A stretch of DNA of 14,037 nt from DATELY01 sp035276085 (GCA_035276085.1 DATELY010000256.1:1-14037), one strand, 5' to 3'. Shown: positions 1-6,973, numbered from the stretch's first letter. The notes: generated by a model from the sequence alone, not told the origin. Translations and numbers: made by a program.

Positions 1-42
1 AAGGCAGAAGTGGGAGAGGACTATGTTTCCACGCTGCGGTGA
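1..42 (+). other. Inverted second copy of the TPR gene 3' end
   Basis: Read on the plus strand from base 1 in frame 1, this stretch encodes KAEVGEDYVSTLR followed by TGA. That is identical to the C-terminus of the minus-strand TPR protein ending at 181. It could be the tail of a convergent duplicate gene lying left of the window, or an assembly artefact in which the contig folds back through the REP hairpin. The sequence alone cannot separate these. Confidence 0.6.
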
Positions 43-180
43 TTTTTCTGCGGACTTGCCCCCACCCTGTCCCTCCCCCGCTTCGCAAGGGAGGGGACGC
101 TTGGCGCAACTGTCGAAGCACGCGTCCCCTCCCTTGCGCCAGCGGGGGAGGGACAGGGTGGGGGCAAGTCCGCAGAAAAA
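43..180. terminator. Probable terminator at the end of the TPR operon (REP pair hairpin)
   Basis: Immediately after the TGA of the 939-aa TPR gene the minus-strand transcript reads a five-U run and then a very long GC-rich hairpin made by the two REP arms (43-100 and 122-180). Paired REP elements of this kind commonly stop transcription or protect 3' ends. No U-run follows the second arm in the direction that would make it a textbook intrinsic terminator for this gene, so the terminator role is an inference. Confidence 0.45.
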
Positions 181-3000
181 TCACCGCAGCGTGGAAACAT
201 AGTCCTCTCCCACTTCTGCCTTCGCATACCGCGCCGGATTCAGCTGCGCCAAGACCGCGAAGCTACGCTGAACCCAGGGATCGTAGATGCCGTCTTTCGT
301 ACGCTGCGCATTCACTTCATGCAGCTCGATCGCCTTTTCCTCGAACGGGAACGCCTGTTCTTCCAGCAGCACGTCGTATTGTTCGCGTTCCTCTGCGCTC
401 AATTCCTTCGGCCGCTCCGAGCTCATGAGGTCGGCACCCAGCTGACGATAGAGCTCGGCCATGCCAAAGGTTGCCGCGGTCGTCACTTCAGCCACCTGAT
501 AGTCCAGCGCACGACCGTAGACGGACAACACCTTCTCCATCGCGGCTTTCTTCTGCTTCAGCGAACGATCGAGCGGCGCCACCAGTTTCACGGCCTGGAA
601 ACTCGCGACGGCAGGGTCGGCTGATTCCAACGTTGCGCGGGCGGCCAGGTAGCGGCTGCGATCGGTGCGTGCGCTGCCGGCTGCCTTGTCGGCGCGCACG
701 ATTTCATCGAGCCAGTGGGTCCGCGTGCGCAAGTCATTCTGCTGACCGGCCATGTCTGCCAGTTTCTGGCGTGCATTGACCGCCGGGTCCAACGGGCTCG
801 GGAATTTCTCGACGTAGTCGGCATAGACGCGCCCGGCGTCAGCCTGCTTCTGCGCCTTCTCATACAGTTCGGCCGCCTGCCATAGCGCGGCGCGACGCGC
901 TTCAGCCGACTCGGTTGTGTTGGCTGCCATGCGCTCGAACTCCGTGGCCGCTGCAGCGCTACGACCGGTTTCGAGATAGGCCACCGCCAGCTTGCGAGTC
1001 ACTTCGGGCGCAAGCTCGTGATCGGGATGATTGCGGCGGAATGCCTCCAGGACTTCCGCTGCCTGCTGCCACTGTCCCGCATTCACGAGCAGCGTGGCCG
1101 CATCGTATTCGGCATTGGCACGCACCTTCGCTCCCGGCGCAAGCGTGCCGACGCGCAGGAAATCATTCACGGCAGCTTGCGTGTCGCCCGCCGTCTGCTT
1201 TGCTTCGGCCTGTTTGTAGATGGAAGCCGCAATGCGCTCGACGACCGCGGGCCGGTCAGGATCGTTCGCAGGCAACAAGCCTTGCACCTTCAGGTAGGCC
1301 GTTTCCGCTTCCGCATAGCGACCGCGATCGAACAGCGAATGGGCCAGCAACATGCTCGCCGTGCGTTGATGATTCGGCGCCACGGGCGGTTGGCGCGCGA
1401 GCACTTGCTGTGTCACTTCGATCGTGCGATCGAATTCGTTCAGCTTGAACAGCTCTTCTGCCGCCTTCGTCATCACGACGCCCGCTTCCGCGTGCTCCGG
1501 GTAGCTGGTCGCGAACATCAACTGACTTTCGATCCCCTTGCGATGCCATGCTTCGCGTTCGGCGCCGCTCAAGGTCGCTTCATGCTTGTCGTACGCGACG
1601 AGGGCTGCGTAGCCGGCTGCCTGCGACTTGGCATGCAACGGATACTCGTATGCCGTGCGCTCGTACTCCTGCGCCGCTTCGGCATACCGCTTGTTGTCGA
1701 ACAGCACTTCGGCCAGCAGATAACGCGTGGCCGGCGCTTCGGGATCTTGCGGGAACGATTCCAACATCGCGCGATACCACCGTGCCGCTGCGACATAGTC
1801 GTCCGGTTGTTTCGACTTCTGCGCGCGGGCGTGGTGGTACTCGGCGAGATCCTTCAAATTGGACTTCAGCTGTGCCGCGACTTCAGGTGCATCCTGCGGG
1901 GTGCGCTGCGCCCAGAACGGTGAGCCGAACGCATAACGCTCGACGAAGGCTTGCTTGCCGGCAATGACGAGCGATGCGAATCCGCCCTTGTCGTATGCCG
2001 CGATGGCTCGGGCTTGGAGCGAGGGCGCATAGCGATCGTCCGGGCGTCGAGCGGCGAAGGCTTCGTATGCTTTCGCAGCGTCCTGATACCGCTCTTTCTC
2101 GATGTACAGATCGCCGAGCGCTTCGTACAGCAAGTGGGCATAGACCGGATCGCCACGCTCACGCAGCATGGCGTCCAGGGTGTCAGGCCCATCGAGATCC
2201 GACGCCATGATCGCAAGTGCGCGGAATGCATCGGCCGACAATTCACGCTCGGGCCGCGTGAGCGTCTGCGCATCGCGTAGCTTGCCGTCGCGCACCATCA
2301 CGCGATCGAGCAGCTTCAGGAAGGACACCGCGCTTTCCTCGCCGCGACTCTGCTTGAAGAGCGACCAGGCGTGCTTGTACAGGCCTTGATCGTAGAAGCC
2401 GGTCGCCTGTCCTCCCGCGATCACGGCGGCATAGGCATCCTCGGCCGGTCGGTACTGTCCCTTGCTGAACAGGATCTCGCCGCGACGGAACTGGGCTTCC
2501 GTGATCCAGTGACTGTTGGGATAGCGTTGCACCAGCCGATCGAGCACGACGAGCGCACGGTCGGGTTGCGCCTGTGCTTCGTACGCGCGTGACAGCTGGT
2601 ACATCACCGTGTCGTTGCGAGCGTAGTCGGGATACGCCTTCAGCAAGTTCTCGTAGAGCTCGATCGCATCCTTGAGCTGCAAGCCGGAGGAAGGATCCAC
2701 GATCTCGCCCGTGCCGCGCGCCTGTTCGTCGACTTCGACCTGCAAATCGCCCAGGCGTCGCATGGCCTCCGCCTTCAGCGCGGGGTTATCCGAATTCAGT
2801 TCGAGGAACTTGCGGTACTGCTCGATGGCCTGCTGCGGTTGAACGTCCGAAGGCGGTTCGGGCTTCACGACGATCTCGCGTTGCTCGAGATCCTTGATCG
2901 TGCCGCTCGTCTTCGCCTTGCGGTCCGCGGCGACAGCAGTCATCGCGAGGGCGACGGCGATCGCAGCAGCAAGCAATCGGGCAGCAGGACGCGTACTCAC
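181..3000 (-). CDS. Exported tetratricopeptide-repeat protein, 939 aa
   Basis: The product begins with an Arg-containing n-region, an Ala/Leu-rich hydrophobic core and a cleavage site after AVA near residue 24, so it should be exported. The remainder is almost wholly helical TPR-type repeats. Clear ones lie at about residues 110-195 (a DAIELYENLLKAYP-like helix pair, then ALVVLDRLVQRYPN and FRRGEILFSKGQY) and more recur to about residue 760. A conserved-looking tail follows, with AIELHEVNAQR and NPARYAKAE. The start is GTG, placed 6 nt after GGGAG. Its first bases overlap the stop of the upstream gene in a GTGA overlap, which indicates translational coupling. It is the last gene of the operon. 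TPR arrays of this size usually scaffold envelope complexes. A specific partner is not identifiable, though TPR pairs like this occur beside TolQ/ExbB- and Agl-type motors. Confidence 0.9.
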   Translation of the reverse strand: MSTRPAARLLAAAIAVALAMTAVAADRKAKTSGTIKDLEQREIVVKPEPPSDVQPQQAIEQYRKFLELNSDNPALKAEAMRRLGDLQVEVDEQARGTGEIVDPSSGLQLKDAIELYENLLKAYPDYARNDTVMYQLSRAYEAQAQPDRALVVLDRLVQRYPNSHWITEAQFRRGEILFSKGQYRPAEDAYAAVIAGGQATGFYDQGLYKHAWSLFKQSRGEESAVSFLKLLDRVMVRDGKLRDAQTLTRPERELSADAFRALAIMASDLDGPDTLDAMLRERGDPVYAHLLYEALGDLYIEKERYQDAAKAYEAFAARRPDDRYAPSLQARAIAAYDKGGFASLVIAGKQAFVERYAFGSPFWAQRTPQDAPEVAAQLKSNLKDLAEYHHARAQKSKQPDDYVAAARWYRAMLESFPQDPEAPATRYLLAEVLFDNKRYAEAAQEYERTAYEYPLHAKSQAAGYAALVAYDKHEATLSGAEREAWHRKGIESQLMFATSYPEHAEAGVVMTKAAEELFKLNEFDRTIEVTQQVLARQPPVAPNHQRTASMLLAHSLFDRGRYAEAETAYLKVQGLLPANDPDRPAVVERIAASIYKQAEAKQTAGDTQAAVNDFLRVGTLAPGAKVRANAEYDAATLLVNAGQWQQAAEVLEAFRRNHPDHELAPEVTRKLAVAYLETGRSAAAATEFERMAANTTESAEARRAALWQAAELYEKAQKQADAGRVYADYVEKFPSPLDPAVNARQKLADMAGQQNDLRTRTHWLDEIVRADKAAGSARTDRSRYLAARATLESADPAVASFQAVKLVAPLDRSLKQKKAAMEKVLSVYGRALDYQVAEVTTAATFGMAELYRQLGADLMSSERPKELSAEEREQYDVLLEEQAFPFEEKAIELHEVNAQRTKDGIYDPWVQRSFAVLAQLNPARYAKAEVGEDYVSTLR

Positions 3001-5000
3001 GGCATGCTCCCGGCCGGCGCAGGCTGTTCCGCAGGCACCGGAACCGAGCCTTCCTCAGGCTTGGCTTCCGGAGCGGAATTGCTTGCAGCACGATCGTAGA
3101 TCGATGCCAGCGCGAAGCGCGCCTGCAGCGAGTACGCGGCGAGACGTTGCTTCTGTGCCTCGAGCTCACGCACGGCGATCTGCGCGAGATATCGATTCTG
3201 CTTCTGCGCAGCCACATCGAGACGTGCGGACAGGTCGATCAATCGCGGCTGGAGTCCGGCAACCCGTGTCGCGAACTCTTCGGTGCGACGCGGATATTCT
3301 TCGCGAGCGCGTTGCACGAGCACCGAACGACGACGCGCTTCCTTCTGCGCCACATCGAGCTCGCGCAATTGCTTGCGCTCGCGCCAGACGCGCGCTTTGT
3401 AGGCACCGTTGAAGTTCCAGAGCAACACGCCCTTCAGCAGGCGCGTCTTCTCGCCCATCTCCTGCACGAGCGGATCGCTTTGATCGGCACGACTCAGCAC
3501 GCTCTCGAGCTTCTTCACTTTGGCCCACTGCTCCAGCTCGCGCGCCGTTGCGAGGCCTGCCACATCGTTATCGCGCTCGATCGCATTCATGCGCGCACCG
3601 AGATCCGCATTGCGCGCTTCCAGCTGATCCAGATCGACCGTGTCCAGGCTGCTCTCGATCGACGGCAGGCGTTGTGCGTAGGCGCGTTTGCGTGTGTCGA
3701 CCATGTCCTGGAAGGCCTCCACGCTCAACTGCCAGGCAGCCAGGTTGCGCTCCATGAAGCGCAGATCGCGGTAGTTCTTCAGACCCTCCTGGAACTCGTG
3801 CGTCGCCAGCAAGTGGTAGAGATAGCGCGTCTCGGGTGCATCGGGCAGATTCTTGAGCTGCCAGTACCAACCCGTCTGGTCCGCCTTGTCGTGCTCGAGG
3901 ATCGCATCGAGCAAGCGCCCGGCCTGAATCGCTGCGATCGATTCGTCGATGCGTTTGGATTCCTGCTCATAGGCCGTGACGGCTTGGAGGTAGTAATCGG
4001 TTGCCTGGCGATTGGCATCCAGCTGCGCGTACGCGTATGGAATCGCGAGATAAGCTTCCTGCACGGCGGCATCGAGCAAGTTGCGATCGCGCAGCTCCAG
4101 CCACGGCACCAGCGCCTTGTTGTATTGCTTCAGACTGGAATCGGCCCAACCGACGCCCAGCAACGCCTTGTTCGAATGCGGCCCCTCCAGCCGCACGCGT
4201 TGCATGGCCACTTTCGCGTCGGCGGGACGGTTCGCCTGCAGCAGAGCGAAGCCCAGCGCGAGATTGGCTTTGTCGCGCAGCGCGGCGAGCTCTGCGGTCG
4301 TGCCCGTCACCTGGCCCACTTCATTCAGGTAGCGCTGCGCATCGTCGACACGTCCTTTGCGCACCAGCGCGACACCGATGTTGAATCGGGCATAGGCTTG
4401 CCACGTCGCCATCTGCGCCTGCTCTTTCTTCGCAGGCTGCCAACCTTCCAATTGCGCCAGCGCTTCATCGTAGCGATCCAGATACATCAGCACCTGAGCG
4501 TGCAGCAGACGCCGTTCAGCCTCGAGTTCCCCCGGCAACGTGCCGTTGATCGAGCGCAGCGCTTCATCGGCCTGAGTAAGATAGTTGCGCTGATACCAGA
4601 CCTTCGCGAGATAGAACCACGCGCGGTTACGAACCTCCGGCGGCACGTTGTCGTTGAGCAACGATTTGAAGATGCGGCCGGCTTCTTCGTGCTGACCGAG
4701 CGAGAGGTACAAACCGCCCTTCAGCAACTCGGCTTCGATCGGATGATGCGATACGCGATTCAAGGACTGCGCCGCATCGAGTCGTGTCAGCGCGCCGAGG
4801 TAGTCGTCCTGATAGAAATAGAACAGCACCTCGCCCCAATGCAGATCGCGCACGGCTTGCGGCGTGCCGACTGTCGGTGCCGCTGCACTCGATACTGGAG
4901 CTTGTGCCGCATTCGCACCGACACAGGCGGTGATACCCGCCAACACTGTCAGGCGTGCATAACGCAGACGCTTCGCTAACTGTGACACAAGGAACTTCAT
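2997..5000 (-). CDS. Exported TPR protein with C-terminal coiled coil, 667 aa
   Basis: The N-terminus (Lys/Arg-rich, then LTVLAGITACVGANA and cleavage near AQA at about residue 34) is a signal peptide. TPR-like helix pairs occupy roughly residues 50-330, for example around GEVLFYFYQDDYLGAL, LLKGGLYLSLGQHEEA and VLMYLDRYDEALAQL. From about residue 400 the protein becomes a long charged helical region. Residues ~540-640 are rich in heptad-like Leu/Arg/Glu and are probably a coiled coil. A Pro/Ala/Glu-rich tail follows. The ATG at 5000 is 16 nt after the upstream stop and has no strong Shine-Dalgarno sequence. The stop overlaps the start of the 939-aa TPR gene by 4 nt. The two proteins probably work as a pair in the periplasm. 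The function is not recognised beyond a scaffold role. Confidence 0.88.
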   Translation of the reverse strand: MKFLVSQLAKRLRYARLTVLAGITACVGANAAQAPVSSAAAPTVGTPQAVRDLHWGEVLFYFYQDDYLGALTRLDAAQSLNRVSHHPIEAELLKGGLYLSLGQHEEAGRIFKSLLNDNVPPEVRNRAWFYLAKVWYQRNYLTQADEALRSINGTLPGELEAERRLLHAQVLMYLDRYDEALAQLEGWQPAKKEQAQMATWQAYARFNIGVALVRKGRVDDAQRYLNEVGQVTGTTAELAALRDKANLALGFALLQANRPADAKVAMQRVRLEGPHSNKALLGVGWADSSLKQYNKALVPWLELRDRNLLDAAVQEAYLAIPYAYAQLDANRQATDYYLQAVTAYEQESKRIDESIAAIQAGRLLDAILEHDKADQTGWYWQLKNLPDAPETRYLYHLLATHEFQEGLKNYRDLRFMERNLAAWQLSVEAFQDMVDTRKRAYAQRLPSIESSLDTVDLDQLEARNADLGARMNAIERDNDVAGLATARELEQWAKVKKLESVLSRADQSDPLVQEMGEKTRLLKGVLLWNFNGAYKARVWRERKQLRELDVAQKEARRRSVLVQRAREEYPRRTEEFATRVAGLQPRLIDLSARLDVAAQKQNRYLAQIAVRELEAQKQRLAAYSLQARFALASIYDRAASNSAPEAKPEEGSVPVPAEQPAPAGSMP

Positions 5001-5016
5001 GGCAGCGGACGGGAAG

Positions 5017-5628
5017 TTACTCCCACTGCTTCACGAGGAACTCGGGCTGTTGTTTGATGGCGCGATCGCTGACCTTCAGCTCGACGTACTTGGCGCCCAC
5101 ACCCTTTTCGATCTTGACGCTCGCGCCACGACGATAGTCGCGCACATGCGGACCTTTGCCGGTGAAGAAAGCGACCAGCTCGTGCTCGCCGACTTTCAGA
5201 TTGCCGATGAACACCCGATGCACGCCGCCCTTCAACAAGGCCTCGGCTTCACGCTCGGTGTACAAGTAATTGGCCACCTCCTTGTTGTCGAGCTTCAGCG
5301 TGATCGAATCGAGCGCGAAGAAGTCGCCGACGTCCATGGACACGAACACGGCAACCTGCGTGCTCGCCGGATAGAGCAGCTCTTCTTCCAGCACGAACAG
5401 CTCGCGATTGAGATCGAGCACTTCCTTCTTCAGGGCCTGCACATCTTCATCGAGGCTGCGGAATTCCTGCTTCTCGCCGGTAGCCGCTACGACGCCATCG
5501 GTATCGACCGCTGGCGCGCTCGCGGCGGGTTCATTCGCCGGCGAGCCAACGCCTTGCGATCCCGCCAAAGACGACAGTCCCAACCCGAAGGCACAGATCA
5601 AGGCTCGAAAGCACTTGCGCACGATCAT
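5017..5628 (-). CDS. Exported coiled-coil/beta-rich protein, 203 aa, unknown function
   Basis: The frame is open further upstream, but the ATG at 5628 is preferred. It follows AGGTGG with a 3-nt gap, and it puts a signal peptide (MIVRKCF, then ALICAFGLGLSSLAG) exactly at the N-terminus. After a low-complexity Ala/Pro linker (residues ~25-50) comes an acidic heptad-like helix (about 57-85, with LDEDVQALKKEVLDLNREL). A beta-rich domain fills about residues 88-190 and includes VFVSMDVGDFFALDSITLKL, a VHRVFIGNL strand and a GEHELVAFFTG segment. That last pattern resembles extracellular carbohydrate-binding or PEGA-like beta sandwiches, but I do not recognise a named family. It lies 31 nt after the TlpA-like gene and 16 nt before the 667-aa TPR gene, so it belongs to the same exported complex or pathway. 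Confidence 0.82.
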   Translation of the reverse strand: MIVRKCFRALICAFGLGLSSLAGSQGVGSPANEPAASAPAVDTDGVVAATGEKQEFRSLDEDVQALKKEVLDLNRELFVLEEELLYPASTQVAVFVSMDVGDFFALDSITLKLDNKEVANYLYTEREAEALLKGGVHRVFIGNLKVGEHELVAFFTGKGPHVRDYRRGASVKIEKGVGAKYVELKVSDRAIKQQPEFLVKQWE

Positions 5629-5659
5629 GTTCCACCTGAATGAAGATGCATTGCCGGTC

Positions 5660-6199
5660 TCACTCGTTGAGGAGCTTGCGCAGTTCCTGCGCATAACGCG
5701 CTTCATCGCCGGGCTTGTAGCTCTCGGACACGAAGCGCACGACACCTTCGCGATCGATCAGAACGGTGAGCGGCATGGCACTCACCTGATAGCTGCGCGC
5801 GACGTCTTTGCGCGCATCGGTCAGTACGGGATAGGGCACTCGCAGTGTCTTCACCATTTCGCGTGCGCGCTCCACGTCATCGTCGAGATTGATACCGAGC
5901 AGCACGAGGCCGGCACGCTGGTACTTCGCGTGCAGATCCGCCAGCGCGGGAATCTCTTGTCGCGACGGTCCAGACCACGTGGCCCAGAAGTTGATCAACA
6001 CGACCTCGCCCGAATGCTCGGACAGCCGCTGGTTTTCACCGGACAGTGCACGCAACGCAAAGTCAGGCGCGGCCGCACCCACCGGAGGCGCCGCATGCGC
6101 GTGAGTCGCGACCGACAACGTGCCCGTCAGCAAGACGGCTTGCATCGTGACCGCGAAGGCGCGAGGGCCCCGCAAGACCAAGTGGAACAACTGAACCAT
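5660..6199 (-). CDS. TlpA-like thioredoxin-fold protein with SxxS in place of CxxC
   Basis: The TlpA/ResA family (AhpC-TSA/redoxin fold) is shown by PDFALRALSGE, the strand VVLINFWATW, LVLLGINLDDD, the cis-proline loop SAMPLTVLID, and VVRFVSE near the end. The active site that should read WCxxCR is SGPSR: Ser76 and Ser79 (codons at 5974-5972 and 5965-5963) replace both cysteines. The protein should therefore lack thiol-disulfide redox activity and may act as a binding or scaffold subunit. The ATG at 6199 gives a 179-aa protein with a signal peptide cleaved after HAHA, near residue 36. A longer frame runs to a GTG at 6289, but that codon lies inside the leader hairpin just after the riboswitch. 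An ATG at 6145 would give a signal without positive charges. None of the candidate starts has a strong Shine-Dalgarno. First gene of the operon. Confidence 0.83.
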   Translation of the reverse strand: MVQLFHLVLRGPRAFAVTMQAVLLTGTLSVATHAHAAPPVGAAAPDFALRALSGENQRLSEHSGEVVLINFWATWSGPSRQEIPALADLHAKYQRAGLVLLGINLDDDVERAREMVKTLRVPYPVLTDARKDVARSYQVSAMPLTVLIDREGVVRFVSESYKPGDEARYAQELRKLLNE

Positions 6200-6274
6200 G
6201 TCGTGAGCGTGTCGTTGGTCGCGTAGCGGTGGGAACGCGAGACACGCAGATCGCGGACGTGCACGACCAAAGGA

Positions 6275-6307
6275 AGCAGCAAGTCGCACCGTCCGGTGAC
6301 GACTGCT
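6275..6307 (-). promoter_or_regulatory. Leader hairpin competing with riboswitch P1 (expression platform)
   Basis: On the minus strand the RNA after the aptamer folds as GCAGUCG, bulged U, CACC, loop GGAC, GGUG, CGAC, bulged U, UGC. That gives about 11 base pairs. Its 5' strand includes the AGCAG that also forms the 3' side of aptamer helix P1, so the two folds exclude each other. The hairpin is followed by UGCUUCCUUU, a weak pyrimidine/U tract. It could be a poor intrinsic terminator or a translation-control switch. If it terminates, c-di-GMP binding would favour expression. Confidence 0.45.
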
Positions 6308-6393
6308 GGCAACCCCGCTGTCTTAGGAAGCTCCGTTAGACCGGTGGCTTTGCGTCCTCACCTTTCAGTGAGTTTGCCTTTAGCAACGAGCAG
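6303..6393 (-). promoter_or_regulatory. c-di-GMP-I (GEMM-I) riboswitch aptamer
   Basis: Reading the minus strand, the conserved blocks of the GEMM-I aptamer appear in order. GGCAAAC is at 6378-6372. A CUCACU-GAAA-GGUGAG hairpin with a GNRA tetraloop has its loop at 6366-6363. The invariant GGACGCAAAGCC is at 6357-6346 and is followed by ACCGG. A second hairpin is closed by GUCU/AGAC with inner GGA/UCC. The 3' block AGCGGGGUUGCC is at 6319-6308. P1 can form between CUGCUCGUUGC (6393-6383) and GUUGCCAGCAG (6313-6303) with two mismatches and two wobbles. The aptamer is the 5' leader of the TlpA/TPR operon and lies 103 nt before the chosen start codon. The order and wording of the blocks match the Vibrio Vc2 aptamer closely. 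Confidence 0.92.
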
Positions 6394-6418
6394 CAAGGGT
6401 GCTTTGGGGTGGCAGATA

Positions 6419-6424
6419 TGTCAA
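6419..6424 (-). promoter_or_regulatory. Possible -35 element for the riboswitch-TPR operon
   Basis: TTGACA, a perfect sigma-70 -35 hexamer, lies 25 nt upstream of the aptamer's 5' strand on the minus strand. At the proper 17-nt distance the sequence is CACCCT, which is a poor -10 match. The position is right for an operon promoter, but only half of the signal is present. An activator or another sigma factor may be needed, or the match may be chance. The rest of 6425-6593 shows no gene or clear terminator. Confidence 0.3.
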
Positions 6425-6593
6425 CGAAGGAAGTGTGACGAGAGGAGGCTATCCATCGACATGCGTGTGACGGGTTGCACGCTTCTTTGGGATGTCGTGA
6501 ACGGCAGACACGAGACGAGGCGCCCCCGCACGGGGACTACCTCGCCTCTACGACCGCTAGCTCCAAATCAAGCTAAAGAAAGCCGGCACTACG

Positions 6594-6899
6594 CTAGGCC
6601 AACCCCGGAAAACGGACACCGCCGCCAGCAAGCCCAGGGAAGCGGACGCCGCCGCCAGCAAGCCCAGGGAAGCGGACGCCGCCACCATCAAGCCCGGGAA
6701 AGCGGACGCCGCCGCCATCAAGCCCGGGAAAGCGGACACCGCCGCCGTCAAGCCCGGGGAACCGAACGCCTCCGCCCGCAAACTGCAGATCGTGTAGGCC
6801 GTTACCGGTCGAGCTGGGATATGGAGCAGTAGCCTGAGCGGTAACGCCAGACACCAACAAGCCAAAAGAGAACATCGCAGAAATGACACGATTACGCAC
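6594..6899 (-). CDS. Secreted decapeptide-repeat protein, 101 aa
   Basis: The GTG at 6899 sits 6 nt after a strong GGAGGGG Shine-Dalgarno. It opens a signal peptide with Arg2 and Arg4, the core MFSFGLLVSGVTAQA, and cleavage after AQA at residue 23. Residues 24-41 form a short polar linker. Residues 42-101 are six back-to-back copies of GGGVRFPGL ending in D (first three) or A (last three), and the stop follows directly. Differences between copies fall at synonymous sites (GGC/GGT/GGA, CGC/CGT/CGG, TTC/TTT, CCT/CCC/CCG, CTT/TTG) apart from D/A. This supports both the frame and selection on the peptide. No known family is recognised. It could be a structural or matrix protein or a precursor of repeated peptides. 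Other open frames across the repeat lack the matched RBS, and the copy differences would change their residues. Confidence 0.78.
   Translation of the reverse strand: MRNRVISAMFSFGLLVSGVTAQATAPYPSSTGNGLHDLQFAGGGVRFPGLDGGGVRFPGLDGGGVRFPGLDGGGVRFPGLAGGGVRFPGLAGGGVRFPGLA
6597..6776 (-). repeat. Six tandem 30-bp repeats inside the secreted protein gene
   Basis: Six directly adjacent 30-bp units encode GGGVRFPGL plus D or A. The units are not identical in DNA. They differ at several positions that are nearly all third codon positions in the minus-strand frame. There are no spacers between units, so this is a coding tandem repeat and not a CRISPR array. Confidence 0.95.
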
Positions 6900-6905
6900 A
6901 GAAAT

Positions 6906-6912
6906 CCCCTCC
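6906..6912 (-). promoter_or_regulatory. Strong Shine-Dalgarno deciding the GTG start at 6899
   Basis: GGAGGGG on the minus strand, 6 nt before the GTG at 6899, is the best ribosome-binding site in the left half of the window. It excludes the longer in-frame ATG at 6953, which would place this site inside the coding region and bury the signal peptide. Confidence 0.8.
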
Positions 6913-6973
6913 AAAAGCGGTGAACACGCGCCAATCGGTACGATCGGCTTCACAGGCTTAAGCGACGGGAGAA

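Larger units (their letters stand above)
1..222. repeat. Large inverted repeat, REP/BIME-like core plus inverted coding tail
   Basis: Positions 1-82 are the exact reverse complement of 141-222. The pairing continues after a one-base asymmetry (83 against 139-140) through 84-100 with 122-138, leaving a loop of about 21 nt at 101-121. The core (43-100 and 122-180) is the C-run/G-run type of REP-like element common between genes in GC-rich gammaproteobacteria. The outer 42 bases of each arm are not REP-like: they are the last 13 codons and stop of the 939-aa TPR gene. An inverted coding tail at a window edge is odd and may be an assembly fold-back. Confidence 0.9.

Noticed and set aside
1018..1923. 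A 301-codon open frame on the plus strand
   Set aside because: It is antisense to the 939-aa TPR gene, with low-complexity Arg/Leu-rich composition and no domain. The TPR frame has signal peptide, RBS and coupling.
3147..4979. A 610-codon open frame on the plus strand
   Set aside because: It lies exactly antisense to the 667-aa TPR gene, has no RBS or recognisable domain, and is the usual mirror frame of a GC-rich coding region.
6200..6289. GTG at 6289 as the start of the TlpA-like gene
   Set aside because: It lies inside the leader hairpin only 13 nt past the aptamer, has no Shine-Dalgarno, and would add about 30 residues of non-signal sequence before the signal peptide.
6524..6535. CCCCGCACGGGG hairpin as a terminator for the decapeptide-repeat gene
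   Set aside because: The stem is only 4-5 bp with a 2-4 nt loop and no U tract follows on the minus strand. It is too weak to call.
6597..6776. CRISPR-like array of 30-bp repeats
   Set aside because: The units are directly adjacent without spacers and are coding. There is no leader and no cas gene.
6296..6832. A plus-strand frame of 178 codons across the 30-bp repeats
   Set aside because: It passes through the riboswitch complement, is Arg/Gln/His-rich, and the base differences between repeat units would change its residues. The opposite strand frame has synonymous differences, an RBS and a signal peptide.
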